From: Caballeronia calidae | Lineage (GTDB): Bacteria > Pseudomonadota > Gammaproteobacteria > Burkholderiales > Burkholderiaceae | Assembly (NCBI RefSeq): GCF_900044055.2 | Contig: NZ_FCOX02000041.1 | Span: 1 to 64,000, forward strand | Direction of reading: 5' to 3' | DNA: 64,000 bases | Shown here: one piece after another, positions 1 to 9,187 of the stretch | How positions within the stretch are numbered: position 1 is the stretch's first letter | Layout: the number at the start of each line of letters is the position of its first letter | The notes under the pieces: generated by a model | Told to the model about the DNA's origin: nothing | The model's input: only the letters and a program-made list of their open reading frames with translations | The model's database searches: none | Made by a program: the position numbers and the translations under genes

Positions 1-9
1 TCTTCAACA

Positions 10-285
10 TCAACCACTCCAGTTTGGATCACACGTTTTACCCCAAATCTGTGTCCAAAAAAACCGGAGGCGCCGCACCGGCAGCGTCGAGCCTACCGTA
101 ATGTCGTAGGTTTTGTCTTCGCGCAAGACGATGTCGACAATCCGCGCTCGTGCGCTCATGTTGTTATCAATGGCTAGTCGCGTCACATCTGCCAGTTGGT
201 GCATGACTTCCGTCGGGAACCCTTTGACCGAGCGAAGCCGAATGCGATGCTTGCCAAGCGTGCGCCAATCAGTGTCGAATTCCAT
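10..285 (-). CDS. Small conserved protein of unknown function (91 aa)
   Basis: I do not recognise the family. The protein is soluble-looking, with no signal peptide or membrane segment, begins MEFDTDWRTLGKHRIRL and is mixed alpha/beta in character with many Arg residues. The start at 285 is preferred because AAGGAGGACGTC directly precedes this ATG; an in-frame ATG at 306 has no ribosome-binding site. The gene is divergent from the two small heat-shock genes, so a stress-linked role is possible but not shown. Confidence 0.6.
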   Translation of the reverse strand: MEFDTDWRTLGKHRIRLRSVKGFPTEVMHQLADVTRLAIDNNMSARARIVDIVLREDKTYDITVGSTLPVRRLRFFWTQIWGKTCDPNWSG

Positions 286-508
286 GACGTCCTCCTTGTG
301 GTCCAAGTGCGCGGATAGTATGGGCCCCAGAGTTGGTTTTCAAGACCCAAAAATTTGATGGAGTGAGCCCTTGAAATGCCTCACCCAACTCCTATATTTC
401 GCGTTGCACGGCAGTCGCGCACATGCTGCGTGCTTCAACTTAATTTGTCGCGGGCACGAAGGCCTGCTGAAGTGCAGCAGCCCGTCATGCCGCGAGAGGA
501 GAGCGAAA

Positions 509-949
509 ATGAGTGATGCTTTCATTGGACCCGACCTCGTCAGTGAACTGGACCGTCTGCAGCGGCAGATGTCCGGCCTGTTCGGCGGGTTTCCCACAAG
601 CCTTCGTTCGACACGAGCCGGGACGTTCCCACAAATTAACATCGGGTCGACTGAGAATACGGTCGAAATCGTTGCTTTCGCACCAGGGCTGGACGTGAGC
701 AAAGTGGACGTGTCCGTCGACAAGGGCCTACTCACGATTGCGGGTGAACGAACGACCGGCCATGCACAACCGCAGGAGGGTGCGCGACAGTATGCCCAGG
801 AGCGCTTCTCTGGGTCCTTCCGGCGGGTTATCGAACTCCCTCAACAAGCCGACCCGGACAACGTCCAGGCAAGGTATATCGACGGATGTCTCCTCATTTC
901 AGTCGGTAAGCGGGAGACGTCCAAGCCACGTTCGATTACTGTTCAATGA
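509..949 (+). CDS. Small heat-shock protein, Hsp20/alpha-crystallin family
   Basis: ATP-independent cytoplasmic holdase, 146 aa, that would bind unfolding proteins for later refolding. The alpha-crystallin domain runs from about residue 45 (ING...VEIVAFAPGLDVSKVDV) to the end; the YIDGCLLISV strand stands where the family has A-x-x-x-n-G-v-L. The C-terminal ITV is the I-x-I/V anchor used in oligomerisation. The start at 509 follows GAGAGGAGAG; the frame stays open upstream to 371 but that part has no Hsp20 similarity. The next gene is a second Hsp20 only 9 bp away, so the two should be co-transcribed and may form hetero-oligomers. Confidence 0.9.
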   Translation: MSDAFIGPDLVSELDRLQRQMSGLFGGFPTSLRSTRAGTFPQINIGSTENTVEIVAFAPGLDVSKVDVSVDKGLLTIAGERTTGHAQPQEGARQYAQERFSGSFRRVIELPQQADPDNVQARYIDGCLLISVGKRETSKPRSITVQ

Positions 950-958
950 GGTGACGTT

Positions 959-1366
959 ATGAGCGACAACACACAAATCACCGAACGCGACCAGGGCGGC
1001 GTTGCTCGTCGAGACGCCGCGGACGCACGCCGGCGCCAAACATTGACGCCCGCAGTTGACATTGTCGAAGACGGCCACGGGGTCACCCTGTGGGCAGACC
1101 TGCCAGGCGTCTCGAGAGACAAGCTTGAAGTGAAGGTTCACGACGGCAGCCTGACCATCGATGCTGAGTCAGTAGTCCCGGTGTCGGCGAACCTGCAGCT
1201 TGTCCACACCGAAGTGCGGGCGCCTTATTTCTCTCGCACCTTCACGGTCAGCGAGGACTTTGATACGTCGAAAGTCGAAGCATCGTTAAAGGACGGCGTA
1301 CTGATGTTGACGATTCCCCGACGCGAAGAAGCGAAGCCGCGACGGATTGAGGTGGCGGCAGGCTAG
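959..1366 (+). CDS. Small heat-shock protein, Hsp20/alpha-crystallin family (second of pair)
   Basis: 135 aa, second gene of a tandem Hsp20 operon. The N-terminal arm (about 35 residues, Arg/Gln-rich) is followed by the crystallin domain: VTLWADLPGVSRDKLEVKVHD, a FSRTFTVSEDFDTSKVEA stretch, the hallmark A-S-L-K-D-G-V-L, and a C-terminal IEV anchor. A purine-rich GAGGTGACG lies just before the ATG. Tandem divergent Hsp20 genes are common in proteobacteria, where the two arms give different client ranges; that role is family knowledge and not visible here. Confidence 0.9.
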   Translation: MSDNTQITERDQGGVARRDAADARRRQTLTPAVDIVEDGHGVTLWADLPGVSRDKLEVKVHDGSLTIDAESVVPVSANLQLVHTEVRAPYFSRTFTVSEDFDTSKVEASLKDGVLMLTIPRREEAKPRRIEVAAG

Positions 1367-1945
1367 TTGATAGGCGTGCGGCGGCGAGGCGAGCGCTTTG
1401 CCGCCAGCGCCAATCGGAACAACAGTTGTCGGACGGGCGCGCATCCGTTCCTATGGGACAGTAACCTGCTTGAGGAAGTAGGCGGCCTCGCTCCTATCGA
1501 TTTGCGGAAGTAGAACATGCGGCTTGTCTAGAACAACCGTATCTTCATCCGGTCTCGACATGCATCTCTGCAGATGGCGAAGACGATTGAGGTGCATGGT
1601 CTCGGTGTTTTGACATCGCTGGGACAACAATTTTGAGAAATGCGCGCGAACTCAGCTCGCGCTTGCCGCTATTTAACCCGTGCTGACAGAGGTGCAATCA
1701 CGGCTTGCAGCATTTGAACCTCCTCGATACGTACCTCGAGCCGTGGGGATTTTTGGCGGCTGAAGCAACGGTTGTTTCACCTGTCCGTCCTCGTCGAGTC
1801 ACGGAATCAGCCGAAAATCAGACAGGGGCCGAGACCCCTGCGAGAGTGCTGTCGATAGTCATAAGTGTGCGGTGGACGGCATTCGCGCGTGACGACCGCC
1901 TTCCATAATCATGCTTTCATGAGCAGGCCGCCAATGGGGAGCGCG
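1367..1945 (+). other. 579-bp gap without a convincing gene
   Basis: Between the Hsp20 pair and the receiver-domain gene. Short open frames exist (for example 1705-1908) but they lack a ribosome-binding site, recognisable motifs and coding-like composition. No strong hairpin with a T-tract was seen after 1366. The promoter of the response-regulator gene should lie near the right end. Confidence 0.5.
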
Positions 1946-2368
1946 ATGGTGACCGACCGAGGGAACTGGACGCAACGTCGAGTCCAAGTCATGGAGCGGG
2001 TACTCATTGTCGACGACTACCGGGGGGCAGCCGTCGCCACCGCTGAATGTCTATCTTTAGAGGGGCTTCGAACAAGAGTGGCGGGAGGTTGCGCCGAAGC
2101 CCTTGAAATCATTCGGTACTGGTCGCCGGACGTGGTGTTGCTTGACCTGATGATGCCGCAGCGAGACGGCTTCGCGACTGCGCGTGCCATCCGCGCAAAT
2201 CCTAATTCGACTACGACGTTCATTTGCGCGTACACATCGAAAGACGGTGAGTTCGTCGCGCGAAGCCGCGAAGGGGTGTTCTTCGACGGATATTTCAGAA
2301 AGGGCGCGTCGCCCGACCGCCTTCTATCATTCCTGCGCTGTTTATGCGTATCTCATGAACTTCAATGA
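1946..2368 (+). CDS. Orphan single-domain response regulator (receiver/CheY-like)
   Basis: 140 aa consisting of one receiver domain with no output domain. The acidic pocket is VDD near the N-terminus; the phospho-acceptor is the Asp in DVVLLDLMMP; the switch Thr is in CAYTSK and the conserved Lys in YFRKG. The start at 1946 is chosen for GGGGAG four bases upstream; the ATG at 1991 (MERVLIVDD), which fits the usual start of the domain, has no clear ribosome-binding site and is the alternative. No histidine kinase is adjacent, so the phosphodonor must be encoded elsewhere. It would act by protein-protein contact or as a phosphate sink. Confidence 0.8.
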   Translation: MVTDRGNWTQRRVQVMERVLIVDDYRGAAVATAECLSLEGLRTRVAGGCAEALEIIRYWSPDVVLLDLMMPQRDGFATARAIRANPNSTTTFICAYTSKDGEFVARSREGVFFDGYFRKGASPDRLLSFLRCLCVSHELQ

Positions 2369-2532
2369 GTGACAGTCGCCCATGGCGACCCAGCATGCAG
2401 TCGCTTCCTCTAGTGTCCACCCCTCCTTCCCTTGACTACGCCCAGGAGCCGGCTGGAAGGTAGATGGCGCGCCCTACGAGCGTTGGGCGCTGTCACCGGC
2501 GACGGTTCGAAGGTCGGCATCAATCGGTAGCT

Positions 2533-2950
2533 TCAGTGATGCGCATACAGTGGCAAGAAAGGGTCCTTCGAGCGCGGAGAGCCCTGGCTCCACGGTCTGG
2601 ACGCGCCGACTGTCGCGATGGCCGATGGGCACACCGGAACTTCGGTGCGAGGAGTCGAAAGACTGAGCATCTTTGTAAAGTCGTCGGCCGCGCGAACCCG
2701 CGCCGTTAGGTCGAGCAGCCCATTAAGTCCAAGCAGCTTGTCCGTTGTCTTTAGAATCGATGTGTGGTCGTATAGCGAATGGTCGATAGTACCGGCCGGA
2801 ACGAAGGGAGAAACCACGATAGCGGGGACCCGTACTCCCAGCCTGTCGAACGAGAAGTTATGAGTCTTCAGGCGGGCGTTCTCGGCTGAGCCGGGCGGTA
2901 CGGCCATGGGAGGTGTCACATGGTCGAAGAAGCCGCGGTTTTCGCCGATT
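2533..2950 (-). pseudogene. C-terminal fragment of phosphoesterase/phospholipase C-type enzyme
   Basis: The minus strand encodes GENRGFFDHVTPP, then GVRVPAIVVSPFVPAGTIDH and YDHTSILKTTDKLLGLN. These are the C-terminal landmarks of the phosphoesterase family that includes phospholipase C and AcpA-type acid phosphatase; the usual 'DENGGFFDHV' metal-site strand is cut just before ENRG. The whole N-terminal two thirds, including the first metal and nucleophile motifs, is absent. The open frame reaches back to about 3057 but that part is antisense to a transporter remnant. It is best read as a dead 3' fragment left by a deletion. Confidence 0.75.
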
Positions 2951-3112
2951 GTTACGGGACTGTCGGTCGACCTGACTGGTTCGTTTCGGTCAGCCCTTCT
3001 TTTGGGAGCCGCAATCTGCTTGATTGGGTGCATCAACATGCTTTTCACGGTCAACAAAATTGTAGATGAAGAGGCAATCGAAGACGCATTGAAGAAGCGT
3101 GCATTGCGTTGA
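2950..3112 (+). pseudogene. C-terminal remnant of a major-facilitator transporter
   Basis: About 53 residues reading PIVTGLSVDLTGSF, a hydrophobic helix ALLLGAAICLIGCINMLF, then a charged tail ending KKRALR and a TGA at 3110-3112. The G-x-x-V-D-x-T-G-S-F loop followed by one helix and a basic tail is what the last helix of ACS-type MFS sugar-acid/aromatic permeases looks like. The first eleven helices are missing, cut near 2950 where the phosphoesterase fragment also ends. A glycosidase gene follows, so an MFS-glycosidase operon may once have existed. Family assignment rests on a short stretch. Confidence 0.5.
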
Positions 3113-3200
3113 TTTGGCTTTGTGCGCCTGTTCGCAACCGTGCGCGATACCGCCGGGGACAGCGAGAAGCGATGTTACCGAAACTGGAAATGGTAATCCT

Positions 3201-5351
3201 ATGAATAAGCAACAGTGGTACAAGCAGCAGCTTCGCATTTAACAGACCGTCCTGCGTGAAGTGGACTTGGTTGGATACGATAGTGAGAAGGTCGTCGACT
3301 ATCTGATGTCGGTCGATGCTAACTGTCTGGTAATAAACGCCGGCGGCATCATCGACCTATTTCCCAATCCTCTTGAGTTGAGTAATCCGAGTAGGTTTTT
3401 GGGAGGTCAGGATATTCTGCGGGAACTTTGCGACGCTTGTCGGGCGAAAGGGATTCGGGTGATAGCGCGCGTTGACTTTCGCGGGGTGGAGCGGCGCGTC
3501 TTCGAGCAAAGGCCAGACGTGTTTTCTGTCGATGCAAATGGGTTCCCGCGGATATCCCGCTACCTCGGCGAACCGCTCCCTGAGACGCTGTACACGCCGT
3601 GCTATCTGAGTTGGTACCGGAACGAGCATGCGTTTGAATTCGCCAGACACCTTATTCGTGAATATGGGGTGGATGGGATTTGGGAAAATGCCTCGGTCCA
3701 TGAGGGAATTTGTTACTGCAAGAGATGCGAGGCGGCTTATAAAAGTGAGGTCGGAGAGGGGCTGCCTCGCGGTGGCGTGTTCGCGGAGGCAGGATATGAC
3801 GGGTATCGCGCCTGGAAAGCGAGGAAGTTGCAGGAGCATCTGGAGAACTTCCGGAGAGAAATCAAAGCTTTTGGCGACGACAAGGCGTTTTGTGCGGAAA
3901 TCTTCGGTCTGTTCTATGACCTCTACGATTTCGCGGGCCACGACCTCTATAACATCAAAGAGGCGATGGACTTCCTCGTTACGCCTTTATTTGTCGCTAA
4001 CGATGAGCCGCTCAGCGCGCCGACCATTCTCACTAAATTCTTGAAAGCATTGGACGCAGACAAGACGCCTGTGGTGCTGTTTGGGCATCTGGGAACGGAC
4101 AATCAGCTTCGGTACGTATCGAACTCGCCCAGTGAACTGAAGATTTGGATGTGGCAAGCAATCGGTTCAGGCGCATCGCTCTGGGATGTCATCTTCAACG
4201 GGCAACATGCCGCTGCGACCTACGACCGGCGCAATGAGGCCCTCGTCGCCGAGGTCTTCCGAACGATGAAAAAGTTCGAGCACCAGCTTCACAATCGGCG
4301 TCCGGTCGCGCCTGTTGGCATCTTCTTTTCGCAAAAGACCAACCTGAAGCGCAGAAGGCCGAACCGCGATGAAGACCACTATCTTACGAACATTTTAGGT
4401 CTTGACCAGGTTCTTACCGATTCGCACATCCAATACGACTTCGTGTTGGACTTGAACCTTTCTGCTGAAGCCATTCGTGGAAAAGAGTTGCTAATTCTTC
4501 CCAATGCAGAGTTCATCTCAGATGCGGAAGCCGACATTATCCGGGAGTTCGTCAGAAATGGCGGAAAAGTGATTGCGACCGGAGCAACGTCACTTGGTGA
4601 TGAAAGCGGGGCTCGGCGCGAGAATTTCGCACTGAGCGACGTCCTTGGCTGTGACTACGCAGGAACTTCCGTAGACGCGTCCAAGTGGGGATATCAACGA
4701 ATCAAAGAGTCAGCTCATCGGGTCTTCAGCGGAATGGAGAAGACCGAACTTGCCGCGAACTGGGGACAGTCTGTATTAGTCCGTGAGCGTTCTCACGACG
4801 GCAGCAAGGCTCTCGCGACGTTCGTCCCTCCCATCTATCCGCAGCCTCCCGAGAAATCATGGCTAACGTCCATGGATACGCCATATGCGACTATCTTGGA
4901 GAACCAATTCGGCAACGGGCGAGCAGTCTATTTCGCCACCGAAATAGATAGAAACATCTGGCATCACGGGCACCTCGACTTCTCGACGCTGCTCGGAAAC
5001 GCGGTTTCATACATGCTCTCAGACGAGCATGTGCTAGAGACCAATGCCCCGCCGAGCGTGCAGATGACGCTTACCGAGGTGACTGGCGAGGCACCAGGCG
5101 GATTTATCCTACACATGGTCAATCTTACGTCTACGCCGCGCAGGCCGGTTGCAAACATCATTCCGGTCCGGGATTTCTCCGTGACGCTGAAGCTTCCGGC
5201 TAAGGAGTTTGTTTCTTGCGACGCGCTTATCGGAAATAAGGAAGACGTTAATGTGTCGGCGCACGAGGTCACGTCTGATGGCGACCTTTGCGTGAGGTTG
5301 TCGATTGGTCAAATCGATGACGTACTGAGTCTCCACTTAGTAACCCAATAG
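3201..5351 (+). pseudogene. Glycosidase (beta-galactosidase-trimerisation-domain type) with in-frame stop at codon 14
   Basis: The natural start appears to be ATG 3201, reading MNKQQWYKQQLRI, then TAA at 3240-3242, then in the same frame QTVLREVDLVGYDSEKVV and onward for about 700 residues. The only downstream restart is GTG 3261, with no good ribosome-binding site. The remainder has a TIM-barrel glycosidase portion (residues about 20-350) and a glutamine-amidotransferase-like trimerisation domain (LLILPNAEFISDAEADII ... GGKVIATG) as in GH42-type enzymes, then a beta-sandwich C-terminus. Apart from the one stop the frame is intact, so inactivation is recent or the shortened protein is still made. 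Substrate unknown. Confidence 0.75.
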
Positions 5352-5506
5352 TATTCAGCCTTCCGCGCAGCTCGGTCATCACCAGAGGAAGACCGGACTG
5401 CCGCGGTGCAAGCGGAACGTCACGAGCATTTCACTCCATACACATGGACCGGCTCATATGCCGTTAGGTATCCGAAAAATATACGGCAACATTGAGGAGA
5501 TAAGCC

Positions 5507-6709
5507 ATGAAGAAGTCAACGAAGCTTAAGATGCTTAGTGTAAGCGTTGGAGCACTGTCAATCGGGTCCGTCCAGGCGCAAAGCAGCGTCACCCTCTACG
5601 GCGCACTAGACGCCGGCTTTACCTACACATCGAATGTGAAAGGCTCGTCACTGTTTGCATTGACAAGCAGCAACGAGGCGGGGAGTCGGTGGGGCCTCAC
5701 CGGGACCGAGGACTTAGGTGGGGACCTCAAAGCCATCTTCACGATGGAGGGGGGATTCAGTACGACCACCGGGGCAGTCGGGACTAATGGAACGCTATTC
5801 GGGAGGCAAGCGTTCGTGGGTCTATCCAGCAATCAATACGGTACCGCGACGCTTGGTCGTCAGTACGGCGCGTCCTACACAGCAATTACGCAGATACTCG
5901 CCTTGCCAGCAGGGGGAACCTGGGCGGCCGCTGGTGGTGGGTATGGCACGCACGCTTCTGACGCCGATAACCTGAATAGCGCGAACCGTATCAATAACGC
6001 AATCAAATACCGAAGCCCCAATTGGGGTGGAGTGACCGTCGTTGGTCTTTACAGCTTTGGGGGAAAGGCCGGTGATTTCACTCAGAATAGTATTTATGAC
6101 GTTGGCGTGGCCTACGATAACGGGACGTTCAGATTTGGAGCAGGGTACTTTTTTGCGAAGAATCCGAATTTCTCGTTCTGGGGTGATAAGGCTAATGACA
6201 GTCCCAGCGGGAACAACATGCCGAACGTGATTATCTCCGGCTATGCATCGGCAGGCTCGGAGCAAATCATTGCGGCAGGCGCGGGGTACACGCTTGGCAG
6301 CGCCATCTTTGGAGTTATCTACAGTAACGTACGCTTCAATAACCTAGGGTCCATCGCCGGCGTAACCACTGGTTCCGCGGCGGGCTATCGCGGTTCTGCA
6401 ACGCTCAATACGGGAGAGGTCAACGTGAAGTACCAGTTAACTCCCGCGCTTCTTCTTGGCCTCGCCTACAGCTACACAAAGGACAGCGGTGCTGGTGAAT
6501 CGGGTGGGGCTACCTATCAGTCAGTGGACGCAGGGGCGCTCTATTCCTTGTCGAAAACAACGTCGCTTTACGCGATGGGTGTTTATCAGCGGGCAAGCGG
6601 TACGAACTCGCTTGGACAGAAGGCGGTTGGAGCCATATTTGGTAGCGCCGGCCCGTCGTCAAACAATCACCAACTGCTTCTGACTACCGGCCTGCTACAC
6701 AAGTTTTGA
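5507..6709 (+). CDS. Gram-negative trimeric porin (OmpC/Burkholderia type)
   Basis: 400 aa outer-membrane 16-strand beta-barrel porin for diffusion of small hydrophilic solutes. A signal peptide is followed by the mature start QSSVTLYGALDAGFTYT; SRWGLTGTEDLGGDLKAIFTMEGGF and FGRQAFVGLSSNQYGTATLGRQY are hallmark strands, and the protein ends in LLTTGLLHKF, with the terminal Phe needed for barrel assembly. GAGGAGATAAGCC precedes the ATG. It stands alone between the glycosidase pseudogene and the homogentisate operon; a link to either is not evident. Confidence 0.92.
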   Translation: MKKSTKLKMLSVSVGALSIGSVQAQSSVTLYGALDAGFTYTSNVKGSSLFALTSSNEAGSRWGLTGTEDLGGDLKAIFTMEGGFSTTTGAVGTNGTLFGRQAFVGLSSNQYGTATLGRQYGASYTAITQILALPAGGTWAAAGGGYGTHASDADNLNSANRINNAIKYRSPNWGGVTVVGLYSFGGKAGDFTQNSIYDVGVAYDNGTFRFGAGYFFAKNPNFSFWGDKANDSPSGNNMPNVIISGYASAGSEQIIAAGAGYTLGSAIFGVIYSNVRFNNLGSIAGVTTGSAAGYRGSATLNTGEVNVKYQLTPALLLGLAYSYTKDSGAGESGGATYQSVDAGALYSLSKTTSLYAMGVYQRASGTNSLGQKAVGAIFGSAGPSSNNHQLLLTTGLLHKF

Positions 6710-7166
6710 AGGGCTGCAACTTGAAGTGTGATGCGGATGCGTGCTCGACTACGGTCTGAGCACGTTCAGGCAGGGACAGTGCCGACGTCACTGCGCCTTG
6801 TTGAACCGCGTGGCTCCCTATAGTATCCGACCCGCGTTCGCAAATAAACGTGCCCGGTCGGACGTTGTAGCAAGGAAGACAGAGATTTGACTTCCGCCAC
6901 AGTGGAGGGAGTGCGGAGCACGGTACGCTCTTCAATCGGAAATGTTTGCGCCTGCTGAGGCGAAGACTTCTGCTAAAGAACCGCGCGTCAATCGCGGACC
7001 ACGGAACATACGGTGCGGCGGACCCGCCTTGAAAAAGCAGTGTTCCAGGTAAAAAAGAGCGTCTCGCGGGAGGAGTATCGCGGGACGCTCAAAGCGCTCG
7101 CGCGCCACCTGAGTCCTACCAACTAATAGCACGTTCTAGAATTAGCTACGCCATCTCTGAAAGCTG
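6710..7166 (-). other. 457-bp gap; 3' region of the homogentisate operon
   Basis: Between the convergent porin and maiA genes. Two minus-strand open frames (6684-6935, 6932-7132) lack start signals and motifs and are not called. The only clear element is the terminator at 7051-7090. Confidence 0.5.
7051..7090 (-). terminator. Rho-independent terminator of the hmgA-fahA-maiA operon
   Basis: Read on the minus strand, a 12-bp stem (GAGCGTCCCGCG against CGCGAGACGCTC, one G-U pair) with a 10-base loop is followed by TTTTTT at 7056-7051. It lies about 77 bp beyond the maiA stop. Confidence 0.75.
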
Positions 7167-7814
7167 TCAGCTCTCCGCGTCGGGCTGTTTCGATGGGTCC
7201 GCTTGAACGAACGCATCCAATTCCATTGCATTGCCGGCAATCCGCGTGATTGTGGGATATCGCTCAAGTGATATCTGGAACCGGCGAGCATTCCAGACTT
7301 GTGGGACGAGGCAGATATCCGCAATCGTAGGCGAGTCGCCATACACGAATAGGCCAACACGCCGGTCTGCTTCAAGCTTTTTTTCCAGTGACGTAATCCC
7401 AATGTCAATCCAATGGCGGTACCACGCGGTCTTTTGGTCGTCCGTGATACCGATAGTCTGGCTCAGGTACTGCAAGACTCGAAGATTGTTGATTGGATGC
7501 ACATCACATGCCAATTGAAAAGCGACTGAGCGGACATATGCCCGGTCTATCGCTTCGGAAGGCAGAAGCGCAGGAGACGGATGCAGTTCTTCGAGGTATT
7601 CGAGAATGGCTAGCGACTGGGTTAGCGTGTGCGCGCCATCCTCCAGCGTCGGAACAAGCCCCTCCGGATTGACGTCCCGGTACACCTCAGAGTGCTGTTG
7701 ACCTCCTCCGCGGAGGAGGTGCACGGCGGCGTACTCGTATGGTAGACCCTTCAGGGCGAGTGCAATGCGGACCCGGTACGATGCCGAGCTTCGAAAGTAG
7801 CTGTAAAGCTTCAC
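7167..7814 (-). CDS. maiA: Maleylacetoacetate isomerase (zeta-class glutathione transferase)
   Basis: 215 aa cytosolic enzyme that isomerises 4-maleylacetoacetate to 4-fumarylacetoacetate with glutathione, the middle step after homogentisate cleavage. A thioredoxin-like N-domain (residues 1-80) opens VKLYSYFRSSASYRVRIALALKG; the zeta motif is normally S-S-C-x-(W/H)-R-V-R-I-A-L, and here the Cys is Ala while both Ser remain. LVPTLEDG and the TQSLAILEYLEE glutathione-site motif follow, then an all-helical C-domain with GDSPTIADICLVPQVWNA. GTG 7814 is the start (GGAGG upstream) and overlaps the fahA stop by 4 bp, so translation is coupled. Confidence 0.93.
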   Translation of the reverse strand: MKLYSYFRSSASYRVRIALALKGLPYEYAAVHLLRGGGQQHSEVYRDVNPEGLVPTLEDGAHTLTQSLAILEYLEELHPSPALLPSEAIDRAYVRSVAFQLACDVHPINNLRVLQYLSQTIGITDDQKTAWYRHWIDIGITSLEKKLEADRRVGLFVYGDSPTIADICLVPQVWNARRFQISLERYPTITRIAGNAMELDAFVQADPSKQPDAES

Positions 7815-9187
7815 TGGTCGTCCTCCGACGAACCGAGCTCGAGCGCGGGCGTTATGACACCGGCGCACGGACCGAATCCGACCTTGTAGCCATCGCCTTG
7901 ACACCATCCCCGCAAAACGATTTCGTCACCATCCTCGAGGAAGCTTCTGACCTCGCCATTCGCGAACTTGATAGGTGACTGTCCGTTCCACGTCAATTCG
8001 AGCAGACTACCGAACGTGCCGGTGCCGTCACCGTCGGAATTGGTTGGTCCGCTGATAGTGCCAGAGCCCATCAGGTCTCCGACCCGTACATCGCAGCCCG
8101 AGGACGTGTGATGAGCGAGTTGCTGAGCCATCGACCAATACATGTACTTGAAGTTCGTCCGGGCGATGGTCTTGCCTGAGGGCGCGAAACGAGGTCGCAG
8201 TTCGACTTCGAGTTCAAGGTCGACGCCACCGTTTTGTGCGCCTCGCAGATACGCCAAGGGACGCGGGTCCTGACAAGGTTGTTCGACCCTGAAAGGCGTG
8301 AGCGCGTCCATGGTCACGACCCACGGAGAAATCGTCGTCGCGAAGCCCTTCGAGTTAAACGGACCAAGAGGTTGATATTCCCATTGCTGAATATCCCGAG
8401 CGCTCCAGTCGTTTAGCAGCACCATGCCGAAAATGTGCGAATCCCCGGCCGCAGCGGCCACAGGTGTACCGAGTTTGCTGCCTACACCGACGAAAAACCC
8501 TGTCTCTAGCTCGATGTCAAGCCTTCGCGACGGCCCGTACGTAGGACGGTCGGACTCGGGCGTCTTCCGTTGCCCATTCGGTCGTCGGACCGGCGTTCCA
8601 CTCACGACGACCGAGGACGCACGCCCGTTGTAACCAATCGGAATCTCGAGCCAGTTGGGCATGAGAGCGTTCTTCGGGTCACGGAACATCGAGCCAACGT
8701 TTGTGGCATGTTCGCGCGACGAATAAAAGTCCGTATACCCAGGGATGTCGAAAGGCAAATGCATAGTTGCCTCCGACTGGCGCACGAGAGCGCGTTCCCG
8801 AAGCTGGGCGTCATCGCGCAGTTGTGCATTGTCGGAGGACAGGAGCGCGGAAAGCTGAAGGCGAAGACTAGACCAGACCGACTGCCCGAGCGAAACGAAA
8901 TCGTTGAGCCTTCCTTGTCGGAAGACGCTCCTCGGATTCCCGTCCTCGTCCACCAACGAATAGGGCACGGTGATGAGTCGAGCGCGCTCGAGCGCGGCGA
9001 GGTCGAGAATCCAGTCGCCGATAGCGACTCCGACTCGCGCCGATGCGGTCGAGTCGCTGAAAACGCCGAACGGAAGGTTCTGAATGGGAAAATCACTTCC
9101 TTCGACGTTTGCCGACTGTACCCAACTTCTCAGGGACGGGCGATTTGTTTGCGCCAGAATGTCGGCGTGGCTTATAGAAGAGCTCAT
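7811..9187 (-). CDS. fahA: Fumarylacetoacetase
   Basis: 458 aa cytosolic metal-dependent C-C hydrolase that splits 4-fumarylacetoacetate into fumarate and acetoacetate, the last step of the homogentisate route. The N-terminal SH3-like domain (LPFGVFSDSTASARVGVAIGDWILDL) is followed by the FAH catalytic fold: PGYTDFYSSREHATNVG, GYNGRASSVVVSG, a LDIELETGFFVG metal-binding acidic cluster, NDWSARDIQQWEYQPLGPFNSKGF, and a C-terminal GDEIVLRGWCQ. Length is typical. It overlaps the hmgA stop by 4 bp (ATGA) and maiA by 4 bp, a tightly coupled operon. Confidence 0.95.
   Translation of the reverse strand: MSSSISHADILAQTNRPSLRSWVQSANVEGSDFPIQNLPFGVFSDSTASARVGVAIGDWILDLAALERARLITVPYSLVDEDGNPRSVFRQGRLNDFVSLGQSVWSSLRLQLSALLSSDNAQLRDDAQLRERALVRQSEATMHLPFDIPGYTDFYSSREHATNVGSMFRDPKNALMPNWLEIPIGYNGRASSVVVSGTPVRRPNGQRKTPESDRPTYGPSRRLDIELETGFFVGVGSKLGTPVAAAAGDSHIFGMVLLNDWSARDIQQWEYQPLGPFNSKGFATTISPWVVTMDALTPFRVEQPCQDPRPLAYLRGAQNGGVDLELEVELRPRFAPSGKTIARTNFKYMYWSMAQQLAHHTSSGCDVRVGDLMGSGTISGPTNSDGDGTGTFGSLLELTWNGQSPIKFANGEVRSFLEDGDEIVLRGWCQGDGYKVGFGPCAGVITPALELGSSEDDQ

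Noticed and set aside
1705..1908. Possible small gene between Hsp20 and the response regulator
   Set aside because: No ribosome-binding site, no motif, and composition not coding-like.
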